Of a stretch of DNA of 64,000 bases, positions 7,642 through 15,942 are shown one piece after another (the stretch's first letter is position 1; every line of letters starts with the position of its first letter). The stretch comes from CALOCN01 sp942491735. GTDB lineage: Bacteria > Eisenbacteria > RBG-16-71-46 > JABDJR01. The translations under genes and the position numbers were made by a program. Location: NCBI GenBank assembly GCA_942491735.1, contig CALOCN010000008.1:350978-414977 (forward strand), in the 5' to 3' direction. The notes under the pieces were generated by a model. It was not told the DNA's origin and did not search any database. It saw nothing but the letters and a program-made list of their open reading frames with translations.

Positions 7642-9729
7642 GTGCTGGCCCTGGGCATCGACATCGGCGGGACGTTCACGGATCTCGTGTTGTTGGACAC
7701 CGCCTCGGGGGAGTTGCACACCCACAAGCTGCTCACCACGCCGGACGATCCGGTGCGAGCGGTTCTCGACGGCGCCCGCGCCCTGTGCGCCGAGGCCGGC
7801 GACCGTCGTCCGGATCGCGTGGTCCACGGCACCACCCTGATCACCAACGCGGTGGTGGAGCGGCGTGGGGCGATCACCGCGCTCCTGACCACGCGGGGAT
7901 TCCGGGACGTGCTGGAGATTCGTCGCGAGGGCCGGTACGACCTCTACGATCTGGACCTGGAGTTCCCCGAGCCCCTGGCACCCCGGCGACGGCGGTTCGA
8001 GGCGACCGAACGTCTGGACGAGACCGGTGCCGTGGTCGAGCCGCTCGACCTTCCCGCCCTGGATGCCCTGCTGAAGTCAGTCCGGACCGGGCCGGAACCG
8101 ATCTCCGCCTGGGCCGTCACTTTTCTTCACGCCTACGCAAACCCCGCCCATGAACTCAAGGCCGCCGAGAGGATCCGCAGCGCGTTCCCGGAAGCTTCCA
8201 TTTCGCTCTCGAGCGAGGTTGCACCCGAGGTCCGCGAGTACGAGCGGACCTCGACCACCGTCGCCAATGCCTATGTCCAGCCGGTGGCCGAAGGCTATCT
8301 GCGGCGCCTGGGGGACGGGCTAGAGGCGAGCCTCCCCGCGGGCGCGTCCCCGGTATCCCTGCACATACTCCTTTCCGACGGAGCCCTCACCACACCCGAG
8401 GTCGCGGCGGCGTTCCCGATCCGCATCGTGGAGTCCGGTCCGGCCGGGGGCGTCCTGGCTGCCTCCCGGGTTGCCGCGGGTCGGGGTGAGTCCTCGGTCC
8501 TCTCGTTGGACATGGGCGGCACGACGGCCAAGATCGCCTTCCTGGACGAGCACGGCCCCCGCACCCGATCCACGTTCGAGATGGACCGCCGCGGACTGTT
8601 CCGCAAGGGCAGCGGCATTCCGGTGTTGGTGCCGGCCATGGACCTGGTGGAGATCGGCGCCGGGGGCGGAAGCATCGCGCACCCCAACGCCATGGGCATC
8701 CTCCAGATCGGACCGGAGAGTTCCGGGGCGGATCCGGGGCCCGCCTGCTATGGGCGGGGCGGAACCCGCGCGACCGTCACCGACGCGGACGTGGTGCTGG
8801 GACTGCTCGACCCGGACTACTTCCTGGGCGGGGCCATGTCGTTGGATGCCGACGCCGCACGCAGGGCCGTCGAACGGGACGTCGCCACCCCGTTGGGTCT
8901 GGAGATCCTGGAAGCGGCCCACGGTATCCACCGTCTGGTAGGGAGCAACATGGCCGAGGCGACCCGGGTTCACGCGGCCGAACGGGGCATCGATCCTTCC
9001 ACGCACACCCTGGTCGCCTTCGGGGGTGCCGGTCCCGTCCATGCCTGGAGCGTGGCCCATCAGCTGGGCATTCGCCGGGTGCTTTTCCCGTCCTACGCCG
9101 GGGTGCAGTCGGCGCTGGGTTTTCTTGCCGCGCCGCCCGCCTTCGAGGTGTCGCGCTCATGGACGGCCGAGGTGAACGGGTTGGATGTGGCGCAGGCGCG
9201 GGCCCTGTTGGCGGAGCTGGAGGAACAGGCGCGCGGGGTGGTGGAGTCCGCCGGTTCGGGCACGGTGAGCGCGCACGCGTTTGTCGACATGCGGTACCGG
9301 GGGCAGGGGGCCGAGATCCGGGTGCCGTTCGCCCCCGCGGACCTGTCGGTGGAAGCCCTCGCCGCACGGTTCGCGGAGACCTACGCCGACCTCTACGGCC
9401 GATCCGTGGAGGGGATTCCGGTGGAAACGGTGACGTGGCGGGTGCGTTGCGAACGTCCCGCGCCGCCGGTGCCGGTTTTCGATGGGGCGAGCGCGAAGGT
9501 GGATGCGGTGCCCGTACCCAGGCCGGGCAAACGAACGACCGCGTGGCTTCCCGACGCGGAGGCTCCGCGGGAGGTGCCGGTGTATCGGCGGGAACAATTG
9601 ACGCCGGGAGTTTTCCTGCAGGGCCCCGCCCTGATCCAGGAGCCGGAGTCCACCCTGGTTCTGGGCACCGGCACCGCGCGGGTGCTGGTAGGTGGCGCCA
9701 TCGAAGCGAAACTGACGAGGCGAGCATGA
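7642..9729 (+). CDS. hyuA: hydantoinase/oxoprolinase subunit A (HyuA family)
   Basis: 695 residues, a normal length for the ATP-dependent HyuA/oxoprolinase A family. The N-terminal phosphate-binding motif GIDIGGTFTD and the second ASKHA-type motif LSLDMGGTTAKIAF (about residues 288-301) are intact. With HyuB it hydrolyses cyclic amides such as N-methylhydantoins or 5-oxoproline, or carboxylates a related substrate; the substrate cannot be read from sequence. The start is the GTG at 7642, four bases after the preceding stop. The stop overlaps the DUF1697 start (ATGA), which separates it from hyuB. Confidence 0.9.
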   Translation: MLALGIDIGGTFTDLVLLDTASGELHTHKLLTTPDDPVRAVLDGARALCAEAGDRRPDRVVHGTTLITNAVVERRGAITALLTTRGFRDVLEIRREGRYDLYDLDLEFPEPLAPRRRRFEATERLDETGAVVEPLDLPALDALLKSVRTGPEPISAWAVTFLHAYANPAHELKAAERIRSAFPEASISLSSEVAPEVREYERTSTTVANAYVQPVAEGYLRRLGDGLEASLPAGASPVSLHILLSDGALTTPEVAAAFPIRIVESGPAGGVLAASRVAAGRGESSVLSLDMGGTTAKIAFLDEHGPRTRSTFEMDRRGLFRKGSGIPVLVPAMDLVEIGAGGGSIAHPNAMGILQIGPESSGADPGPACYGRGGTRATVTDADVVLGLLDPDYFLGGAMSLDADAARRAVERDVATPLGLEILEAAHGIHRLVGSNMAEATRVHAAERGIDPSTHTLVAFGGAGPVHAWSVAHQLGIRRVLFPSYAGVQSALGFLAAPPAFEVSRSWTAEVNGLDVAQARALLAELEEQARGVVESAGSGTVSAHAFVDMRYRGQGAEIRVPFAPADLSVEALAARFAETYADLYGRSVEGIPVETVTWRVRCERPAPPVPVFDGASAKVDAVPVPRPGKRTTAWLPDAEAPREVPVYRREQLTPGVFLQGPALIQEPESTLVLGTGTARVLVGGAIEAKLTRRA

Positions 9730-10280
9730 CCGATCGTACCTTTGTCCTGTTCCTGCGCGGAATCAACGTGGGTGGCCGAAACCCCCTTCGCATGGCGGCG
9801 CTGGTGGACACTCTCGAGGGTCTTGGGGCCAGGGATGTGAAGACCTACGTGCAGAGCGGTAACGCGGTGTTCCATGGTCCGGCCACCGTGGGCCGGAACG
9901 TCTCCAGGAAGCTGGCCCAGGAGATTGGTCGCACGCACGGTTTCGAGCCGGAAGTGTTCGTGATGGGGTTGGACGTCGTCGACGAGGCGATGAAGAACAA
10001 TCCGTTTCCCGAGGTCGTGGACGATCCCAAGAACCTGCACGTGGGGTTTCTTGTTTCCAAACCAGGAAACCCGGACCTGGATACCCTGAAGTCCATCCGC
10101 AAGCCCACAGAACGGTATCGTCTGGTCGGCACCACCTTCTATCTGCACGCGCCCGAGGGAGTCGCGCGATCCAAGTTGGCAACGCGTGCCGAGAAGCTGT
10201 TGGGCGTCACCATGACGGTGCGCAACTGGAGAACGGTCTGCAAGGTTCGGGATCTGGCCGCGGGACAGGGAGGCACATGA
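9726..10280 (+). CDS. DUF1697 family protein
   Basis: 184 residues. The family signature is plain: FLRGINVGGRNPLRM at the N-terminus, TYVQSGNAVF around residue 43, and a C-terminal TMTVRNWRTV strand. DUF1697 proteins are small alpha/beta proteins of unknown biochemical role. This one overlaps hyuA upstream and hyuB downstream by four bases each, so it is co-translated with both subunits. That placement is unusual and suggests a role with the hydrolase, though it could simply be a co-transcribed passenger. Confidence 0.9.
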   Translation: MTDRTFVLFLRGINVGGRNPLRMAALVDTLEGLGARDVKTYVQSGNAVFHGPATVGRNVSRKLAQEIGRTHGFEPEVFVMGLDVVDEAMKNNPFPEVVDDPKNLHVGFLVSKPGNPDLDTLKSIRKPTERYRLVGTTFYLHAPEGVARSKLATRAEKLLGVTMTVRNWRTVCKVRDLAAGQGGT

Positions 10281-11890
10281 CCACCCCGCCCACGCTCGAC
10301 CCCGTCCTGACCGGCATCGCCTGGACTCGCCTCATCTCGGCGTGCGAGGAGGTCGCCACCGTTCTCCTCAACACGTCCTTCACACCGGTGGTGCGGGAAG
10401 CAGGCGACCTGTCCGCGGGCGTGTTCGATCGGCGTGGACGCATGATCGCCCAGGCGGTCACCGGGACCCCGGGGCACATCAACACCATGGCCACCGCGGT
10501 CTCGCACTTTGCCGAGCGCTTTTCCCTCGACTCCCTGGAACCGGGCGACAGCCTGGCCACCAACGATCCGTGGTTGGCCAGCGGCCATCTTCATGATGTC
10601 ACCGTGGTCACGCCGCTCTTTCACCGGGGGCGCGCGGTGGGTTGGTGCGCGAACACGTGTCACATGGCGGACATCGGCGGGCGAACCCTGGGCGCCGAAG
10701 CCCTGGACGTGTTCGAGGAGGGTCTGCGGCTGCCCATTCTCCGGTTGATGCACCGGGGTGTGATGGATCCCGTGGTGGCGGACATCGTGGCCGCCAATGT
10801 CCGGGCACCGGACATGGTGTTGGGCGACCTCCAGGCCATGGCCACCGCGAACCATCGTGCCGAGGCCCGGGTCGACGCGTTGCTGACCGACCTCGGGCTT
10901 GCGGATCTGGAAGATCTCTCCGGCGCGATCTGCGATCGAAGCGAACAGGCGGTGCGTGCGAAGATTGCCGCCCTCCCGGACGGGAAGGGTGAAGGAGAGG
11001 TGACCCTGGACGGGTTCGATGACCCGATCACCCTCAAGGCAAGCCTCACCGTGCACGGCGACCGGCTGGCTCTGGACTTCGCCGGAAGCAGCCCGCAGGT
11101 CCCGCAGGGGATCAACGTGGTGCTCACCTACACCCATGCCTACGCGACCTATGCCCTGGCCTGCGCCCTGGGCGCCGATGTTCCCCACAACGCCGGCTCG
11201 TTTCGCCCCATCACGGTGACCGCGCCGCCCGGTTCGGTACTCAACGCAACGCCGCCGGCACCCGTGGCCGCGCGTCACATCATTGGCCATTTTCTCCCGG
11301 GCCCGGTGTTTGCCGCCCTGGAACGGTTCCTTCCGGATCGCGTTCCGGCAGACGGAGCCTATGGCCTGTGGGCAAGCCAGTTCGAGGGGGAACGCGCCGA
11401 CGGGTCCCACTTCGTGTTCACCCTGTTCTCCAACGGAGGGACCGGCGCGCGCCCCACCAGGGACGGACTTTCCGCGGTCTCCTTCCCCAGCGGCGTACAG
11501 AACATCCCGGCGGAAATCATCGAGTCCACCACGCCGCTGCGCGTCCACCAACGTGCCCTGCGTGAGGACTCGGGTGGTCGCGGGGCCCACCGCGGGGGGC
11601 TCGGTCAGCGCCTCACCCTGAGCGTTCGCGATCGCGCGGCCATGCACTCCTGTATCTACGAGCGCACCCGGTTTCCGGCCACGGGAAGGGCCGGCGGCGA
11701 GGAAGGCGCAGTGGGCCGGGTCACCCTGGACGACGGAACACATCCCCATCCCAAACGGAAGTACCGACTGGAACCAGGCAAACGCGTTACCCTGGAGCTT
11801 CCCGGCGGCGGCGGCTACGGACCCCCCGAAGCACGCGATCCCGAATCGCGCGCGCGCGATCGCCGTGAGGGATACACCACCCAGGACTGA
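10277..11890 (+). CDS. hyuB: hydantoinase/oxoprolinase subunit B (HyuB family)
   Basis: 537 residues, typical for HyuB. The N-terminus has ACEEVATVLLNTSFTPVVREAGDLSAG, with the family's SxxxREaxDfSa block. LATNDPWLASGHLHDVTV and FSNGGTGARPTRDG are also family hallmarks, and the C-terminus keeps LELPGGGGYG. It is the partner of HyuA. The gene overlaps DUF1697 by ATGA and is followed after seven bases by the inositol-phosphatase-like gene. Confidence 0.92.
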   Translation: MTTPPTLDPVLTGIAWTRLISACEEVATVLLNTSFTPVVREAGDLSAGVFDRRGRMIAQAVTGTPGHINTMATAVSHFAERFSLDSLEPGDSLATNDPWLASGHLHDVTVVTPLFHRGRAVGWCANTCHMADIGGRTLGAEALDVFEEGLRLPILRLMHRGVMDPVVADIVAANVRAPDMVLGDLQAMATANHRAEARVDALLTDLGLADLEDLSGAICDRSEQAVRAKIAALPDGKGEGEVTLDGFDDPITLKASLTVHGDRLALDFAGSSPQVPQGINVVLTYTHAYATYALACALGADVPHNAGSFRPITVTAPPGSVLNATPPAPVAARHIIGHFLPGPVFAALERFLPDRVPADGAYGLWASQFEGERADGSHFVFTLFSNGGTGARPTRDGLSAVSFPSGVQNIPAEIIESTTPLRVHQRALREDSGGRGAHRGGLGQRLTLSVRDRAAMHSCIYERTRFPATGRAGGEEGAVGRVTLDDGTHPHPKRKYRLEPGKRVTLELPGGGGYGPPEARDPESRARDRREGYTTQD

Positions 11891-11897
11891 GCCTTCC

Positions 11898-12689
11898 ATG
11901 ACCGACCCGATCGAACTCGACGTGTTTCTCCAGAGCCTCATGCCCCGTCTGGGCGAGATGGCACGACGCGGGTTCGAGAATCCAGGACCGGTGGATTACA
12001 AGTTCCCCGGGCAGCCGGTGACCGAGACGGATCGCGCCATCGAGGCGGTGGCGCGGGAAGCCATCGAGGGTACCTACCCGGACCACGTCATTGTGGGCGA
12101 AGAACAGGGGGGCGACTCCAGCCCTACCGACCTGGTGTGGTGGATCGATCCCATCGACGGCACCAACAACTTCACCCGGGGGATCCCGATGTTCTGCGTT
12201 TCGATCGGGGCGACCCGAGGCGGCAAGCCGGTGGTGGGCCAGGTCCTGGACCCGCTTCGTGGAGAGCTCTTCCGGGGGGTGACCGGCGAGGGTGCCTGGC
12301 TGGGTGAGCAGCGGCTCAGCACGACCACGGTAACCCTGGCCGATGCGGACATCAGCACCCAGACCACGGCCAGTGGGGAACGGGCGGGAAAGCCCGCCTT
12401 CTACCGGGAGCTCATCCGCAGTGCGGGCAAGACACGCAAGCTGGGCACGATGGCCCTCGAGTTGGCCTACGTGGCGGCGGGCCGACTGGACCTGATGGTC
12501 ATCGCCAAGCGTCGACCCCAGGCCTGGTGGGACCTCGCCGGCGGTTGGGCCGTGCTCGAGGAAGCGGGAGGCATCCTGGTGGACTTCGAGGGAAGACCGC
12601 CCACCGAGTCCAGCAACAAGCTGGTCGCCGGCCGTGGATCACTGGTGCGCGAGTTCGTCACCGCGTTCGAGGAGTTCGACGCGACGTGA
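11898..12689 (+). CDS. inositol monophosphatase family protein
   Basis: 263 residues, the usual size. The metal-binding residues are present: GEE near residue 71, DPIDGTNNF near 86-94, and WDLAGGWAVLEEAGG near 212. These enzymes are Mg-dependent, Li-sensitive sugar-phosphate or inositol phosphatases (or PAP phosphatases); which one is not decidable here. The ATG at 11898 is chosen over an in-frame ATG at 11865, which would overlap hyuB and add a non-homologous tail. It shares a GTGA overlap with the MFS gene. Confidence 0.9.
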   Translation: MTDPIELDVFLQSLMPRLGEMARRGFENPGPVDYKFPGQPVTETDRAIEAVAREAIEGTYPDHVIVGEEQGGDSSPTDLVWWIDPIDGTNNFTRGIPMFCVSIGATRGGKPVVGQVLDPLRGELFRGVTGEGAWLGEQRLSTTTVTLADADISTQTTASGERAGKPAFYRELIRSAGKTRKLGTMALELAYVAAGRLDLMVIAKRRPQAWWDLAGGWAVLEEAGGILVDFEGRPPTESSNKLVAGRGSLVREFVTAFEEFDAT

Positions 12690-14002
12690 CCCGGAGCGCC
12701 GGCGTGTCGATTGCTCCCATTCTCGCGGTGAACTTCGTGGGAACGCTCGGGTTCAGCATCGTCATTCCCTTCCTCGTCTTTCTCGTGACCCGGTGGGGCG
12801 GCAACGCGTTGGTCTACGGGCTGGTCGGGGCGACCTACTCGGCGTTCCAACTGGTGGGCGCTCCCCTGTTGGGGCGCTGGTCGGACCGGGTCGGGCGCAA
12901 GCGGGTCCTGTTGGTCAGCCAGCTGGGGACCCTTGCCGCGTGGATCCTGTTCGCGCTGGCCTTCGCTCTCCCCACCGAAACCCTCATGCGGGTCGACTCG
13001 GGAATCCTGGGTGCTTTCTCGATAACCGCTCCCCTCCTGCTCCTGCTCGTGGCCCGTGCCCTCGACGGATTGACCGGAGGCAACGTCTCCGTGGCCAACG
13101 CCTATCTGGCCGACGTCACCCCCGACGAGGACCGGAGTGTCAACTTCGGCCGCATGGCGGTCACCGGAAACCTGGGGTTCATTGTCGGTCCGGCGTTGGC
13201 CGGGATCCTGGGCGCAACCCTGTTGGGAGAGTTGCTGCCGGTTCTGGTCGCCCTCGGCATCTCCGTGGTGACGTCCCTGCTCATCCTGTTCGGACTCCCC
13301 GACTCGCGACCCCGTCCGGTATCCCGGGGTTCCGATGCAAGCGGCTTGCACCGGGTCATGGGGCAGGAGGAAAAGGACTGCTATGCCGGTCGGGGCCAGG
13401 GAAGCTCGTTCCGCGATCTGTTCCGTCTGGAGTGCGTCGGTGTGCTGCTCGTGGTCCAGTTCCTGGTCATGCTGGGATTCAACGTGTTCTACGTGGCCTT
13501 CCCCGTGCATGCCGTCGTCGCTCTGGAGTGGAGCGTGACCGAGACCGGGATCTTCTTCTCGGTGATGAGCCTGACCATGGCCCTGGTGCAGGGACCGGTG
13601 TTGGGTCGTGTGGCCAGGCGGTACCGAGATGTTCATCTGGTCATCGCGGGAAGCCTGATTCTTGCCACGAGCTTTCTTGCCTTTCTTTCCGGCGCCCTGC
13701 CCGTGATCTACCTGGGGGTGGTGCTGCTTTCGGTGGGAAACGGGATCATGTGGCCCACCGCGGTGGCGTTGCTCTCACGCGCCGCGGGGGATCGCTACCA
13801 GGGAGCCACCCAGGGTCTGGCCGGCAGTCTGGGGGCGGTGGCGAGCATCCTGGGCCTCCTGGTGGGCGGGGTACTCTACGGGGAACTGGGCGCGCAGGTG
13901 TTCATCATTTCGGCCACGGCGATTTTCGTGGTGAGCCTGCTCATGCTGCGGGTCACGCGATCCCCCAGGTTGAGGCAACCCGCGCAGCCGGCCACGGCGT
14001 GA
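12686..14002 (+). CDS. MFS transporter, TetA-like drug/metabolite exporter family
   Basis: 438 residues with twelve predicted transmembrane segments. The MFS signature between helices 2 and 3 reads GRWSDRVGRKRVLL, and helix 4/5 carries RALDGLTGGNVSVANAYLAD, typical of TetA-type exporters. The GTG at 12686 overlaps the preceding stop (GTGA); an in-frame GTG at 12704 is an alternative. Position at the end of the hyu operon suggests export or uptake of the pathway's product or substrate. That is inference. Confidence 0.85.
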   Translation: MTRSAGVSIAPILAVNFVGTLGFSIVIPFLVFLVTRWGGNALVYGLVGATYSAFQLVGAPLLGRWSDRVGRKRVLLVSQLGTLAAWILFALAFALPTETLMRVDSGILGAFSITAPLLLLLVARALDGLTGGNVSVANAYLADVTPDEDRSVNFGRMAVTGNLGFIVGPALAGILGATLLGELLPVLVALGISVVTSLLILFGLPDSRPRPVSRGSDASGLHRVMGQEEKDCYAGRGQGSSFRDLFRLECVGVLLVVQFLVMLGFNVFYVAFPVHAVVALEWSVTETGIFFSVMSLTMALVQGPVLGRVARRYRDVHLVIAGSLILATSFLAFLSGALPVIYLGVVLLSVGNGIMWPTAVALLSRAAGDRYQGATQGLAGSLGAVASILGLLVGGVLYGELGAQVFIISATAIFVVSLLMLRVTRSPRLRQPAQPATA

Positions 14003-14023
14003 CGTGATTCCTGACCCAACGCA

Positions 14024-14059
14024 GTGAGGACGCTGCATCCGTGGGATGAGCGTCCTCAC
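14024..14059. terminator. very long perfect hairpin between convergent genes
   Basis: GTGAGGACGCT-g-CATCC, loop GTG, GGATG-AGCGTCCTCAC. Sixteen base pairs are interrupted only by one bulged G. It lies 21 bases after the MFS stop and 278 bases before the end of the minus-strand methyltransferase gene. No T-run follows on either strand, so it may be a 3'-end-stabilising or bidirectional terminator rather than a classic intrinsic terminator. Confidence 0.5.
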
Positions 14060-14336
14060 CGACTCCTCGAGTGTCGCCTGGGGGAGGTGCACTCGGGATA
14101 TGCGTCTCGTTCGTCTCGTCTCCGCGTCGAGAGGGCCGTTGCGGGCCGTTGTTTCCGCCTGTAGGTGGATGACCCCGGAGTCGTTGCTCTCTGTCGGGTC
14201 CGCGTTCATTTAGAACTTGGCGCGGCGACCCTCTCTCGCGTTGTTGGATGCCGTCTTGGCTTCCACAAGTAGTATCGTCCAGAAGAGGCAGAAACGCTCA
14301 TATCAAGAGTGGAAACCGGGCTTTGAAGAAACAGAA
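14060..14336. other. intergenic stretch between convergent genes, no gene recognised
   Basis: Noncoding as far as can be judged. Base composition falls from clearly GC-rich to more AT-rich towards 14210-14336. An ATG-initiated frame from 14217 runs into the antisense of the methyltransferase gene and shows no recognisable protein features. No tRNA cloverleaf, promoter or repeat was found. It could be a decayed gene remnant. Confidence 0.5.
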
Positions 14337-15143
14337 TCAGTCCGTTTTCGCGGCGCGCGCGACCAGGGCCGGCGCCTGGAACTCCAGGTTCCCCTTGGGG
14401 GTGAGATAGCGCGCAAGGAGCGAAACGGTCCCGGCCAGGATGCGACGCATGACGTCCTCGGAAAGCGTGACCCCCATCACGGGGAGCCAGCCTCTCAGGT
14501 CTGCTTCCACCATGGTTTGGATGTCGGGGAACCGGGCGGTTCCCATGTGACGCTCCACCTCGATGGACGTGGCACCCGCTTCCCGGAGCAGGTCGACGAG
14601 TTGCGCGTCATCGCCAAGAACGAACGGAGCGCGTAGGGCATCCGCGGCGGCGGTGCCCGCCATCTCCTCCAGCAACGCGACAAACTCGGGATAGGCCTGC
14701 GAGCGTTCCAGCGAGTCCCAGACCGCGATGGCGAGTCCGCCACCGGGAACCAGGACACGCAGCATTTCCCGCAGTGCCGCCACCCGATCCGGAAAGAACA
14801 TCAGGCCGAACTGGCATACCACCGTATCGAAACTCCGGTCCTCGAACGGGAGTTCCTGGGCGAATCCCTCCCGCCACTGGAGCCCGGGGCCCAGTTCGCG
14901 GGCGATGGCCAGCATGCCGGGGGTGGCGTCGAGCCCGGTCACGGAACCGTCCGGGCCCACCCGGCGGGCCGCTTCACGGGCAAGGACACCGGTGCCGCAG
15001 GCAACGTCCAGGACGCGATGGCCCGCTTCGATTCCCGCCGCCGAGGCCATGGGACCGGTGAACTGCCGGAACAAGGCCGGGACGTGCAACGCCTCGTAGG
15101 CACGGGCGGCGGCGAGGGCTTCCGATGAAACGGGGTCGGTCAC
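14337..15143 (-). CDS. class I SAM-dependent methyltransferase (UbiE/Methyltransf_11-like)
   Basis: 268 residues. Motif I reads VLDVACGTGVLAREAA (about residues 43-58). The acidic residue of motif II is in VTGLDATPGML, and the post-I/motif III region has LPFEDRSFDTVVCQFGLMFF and LRVLVPGGGLAIAVWD. The substrate is unknown; the best match in style is the ubiquinone/menaquinone or small-molecule methyltransferases. The start is GTG at 15143 with GGGAG five bases upstream. It follows the RNA phosphotransferase gene by 21 bases on the same strand and may be co-transcribed. Confidence 0.88.
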   Translation of the reverse strand: MTDPVSSEALAAARAYEALHVPALFRQFTGPMASAAGIEAGHRVLDVACGTGVLAREAARRVGPDGSVTGLDATPGMLAIARELGPGLQWREGFAQELPFEDRSFDTVVCQFGLMFFPDRVAALREMLRVLVPGGGLAIAVWDSLERSQAYPEFVALLEEMAGTAAADALRAPFVLGDDAQLVDLLREAGATSIEVERHMGTARFPDIQTMVEADLRGWLPVMGVTLSEDVMRRILAGTVSLLARYLTPKGNLEFQAPALVARAAKTD

Positions 15144-15164
15144 GGGTACTCCCGGGAGGTTCGG

Positions 15165-15830
15165 CTACCGGCGTTTCTTCTTCCTGCCGCCGCGGCCGTA
15201 TCGCACCTCGATCTCCAGGTACTCCGCCGGGATCCGGGCGACAAGGAACAGACCCTCGGCCGGTTCGTGAAACTGGATCCCGTTGGCGGCCGCATCATCG
15301 GCGCGGACGGTGACAAGGATCGCGCCGGGGTCGTGGATGTGCCCCAGCTTCAATGCCTCTTCCGAGTTGGCGGAGAGATGCACGTACTGGCGCCCGGTAG
15401 GGCCGAGCCCGGACACCCGGGCGTCGTTTGCCGCCGGTCGGGGAAGCCCGATAAAAAGTCGCGCCGGGGGCTCGATCGACTTGTAGAGGATCGGCTTGCG
15501 GAAACTGTGTCCGTAGGTGGCGCGGATGTTCCCGTCGACCAACTCGAACCGCTTGCGTTCCTGCTCCGCGAGCAGCTTGTCGACATCCTCCTGGGTCACC
15601 CAGGTCAGATTCCGCTGGTCCTGCATGACCTCGAGCAGTTCCTCCATGGAGACGAATCCCTCGTCGTCCACCTGCAGGTCGAACTGGTAAGCGCGGTGGC
15701 GCAGTACGAGGGCGAGAAAACGGCTCAGGCGACCCGGATCCGGCTCGGCTACCGCGGTGTCGTCGGGGCGGCGGTCGTTGCCATCGCGGCGACGGGGAGG
15801 GCGAGAGGAGCGACGGTCATCGTGTCCCAT
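15165..15830 (-). CDS. divergent RNA 2'-phosphotransferase (Tpt1/KptA family)
   Basis: 221 residues: a basic, disordered N-terminus of about 30 residues, then the Tpt1 fold. Tpt1 removes an internal RNA 2'-phosphate with NAD. The N-terminal lobe keeps LALVLRH (R44, H45) and NIRATYGHS (R103), three of the four catalytic-type residues of the family. The C-terminal ADP-ribosyl-transferase lobe keeps YVHLSA. However, the LYHGT motif reads LFIGLP (125-130), and the conserved G-x-R-H-G block with the fourth catalytic Arg reads GHIHD (163-167). It may be inactive or use a different chemistry. The C-terminus is a run of Lys/Arg. Confidence 0.8.
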   Translation of the reverse strand: MGHDDRRSSRPPRRRDGNDRRPDDTAVAEPDPGRLSRFLALVLRHRAYQFDLQVDDEGFVSMEELLEVMQDQRNLTWVTQEDVDKLLAEQERKRFELVDGNIRATYGHSFRKPILYKSIEPPARLFIGLPRPAANDARVSGLGPTGRQYVHLSANSEEALKLGHIHDPGAILVTVRADDAAANGIQFHEPAEGLFLVARIPAEYLEIEVRYGRGGRKKKRR

Positions 15831-15942
15831 GGTTCAAGATCCATTCGTTGTGACATGTGTCGTGGTGATTCGGGCAAAGCGTAGCGATCCGGGAAGGGGC
15901 ATGTCAAACGGGCTGAACCAGTTGCGAATACGGTTGGGCGGA

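Noticed and set aside
14217..14636. 139-codon plus-strand frame after the MFS gene
   Set aside because: Most of it lies opposite the methyltransferase gene and the first part has no protein features.
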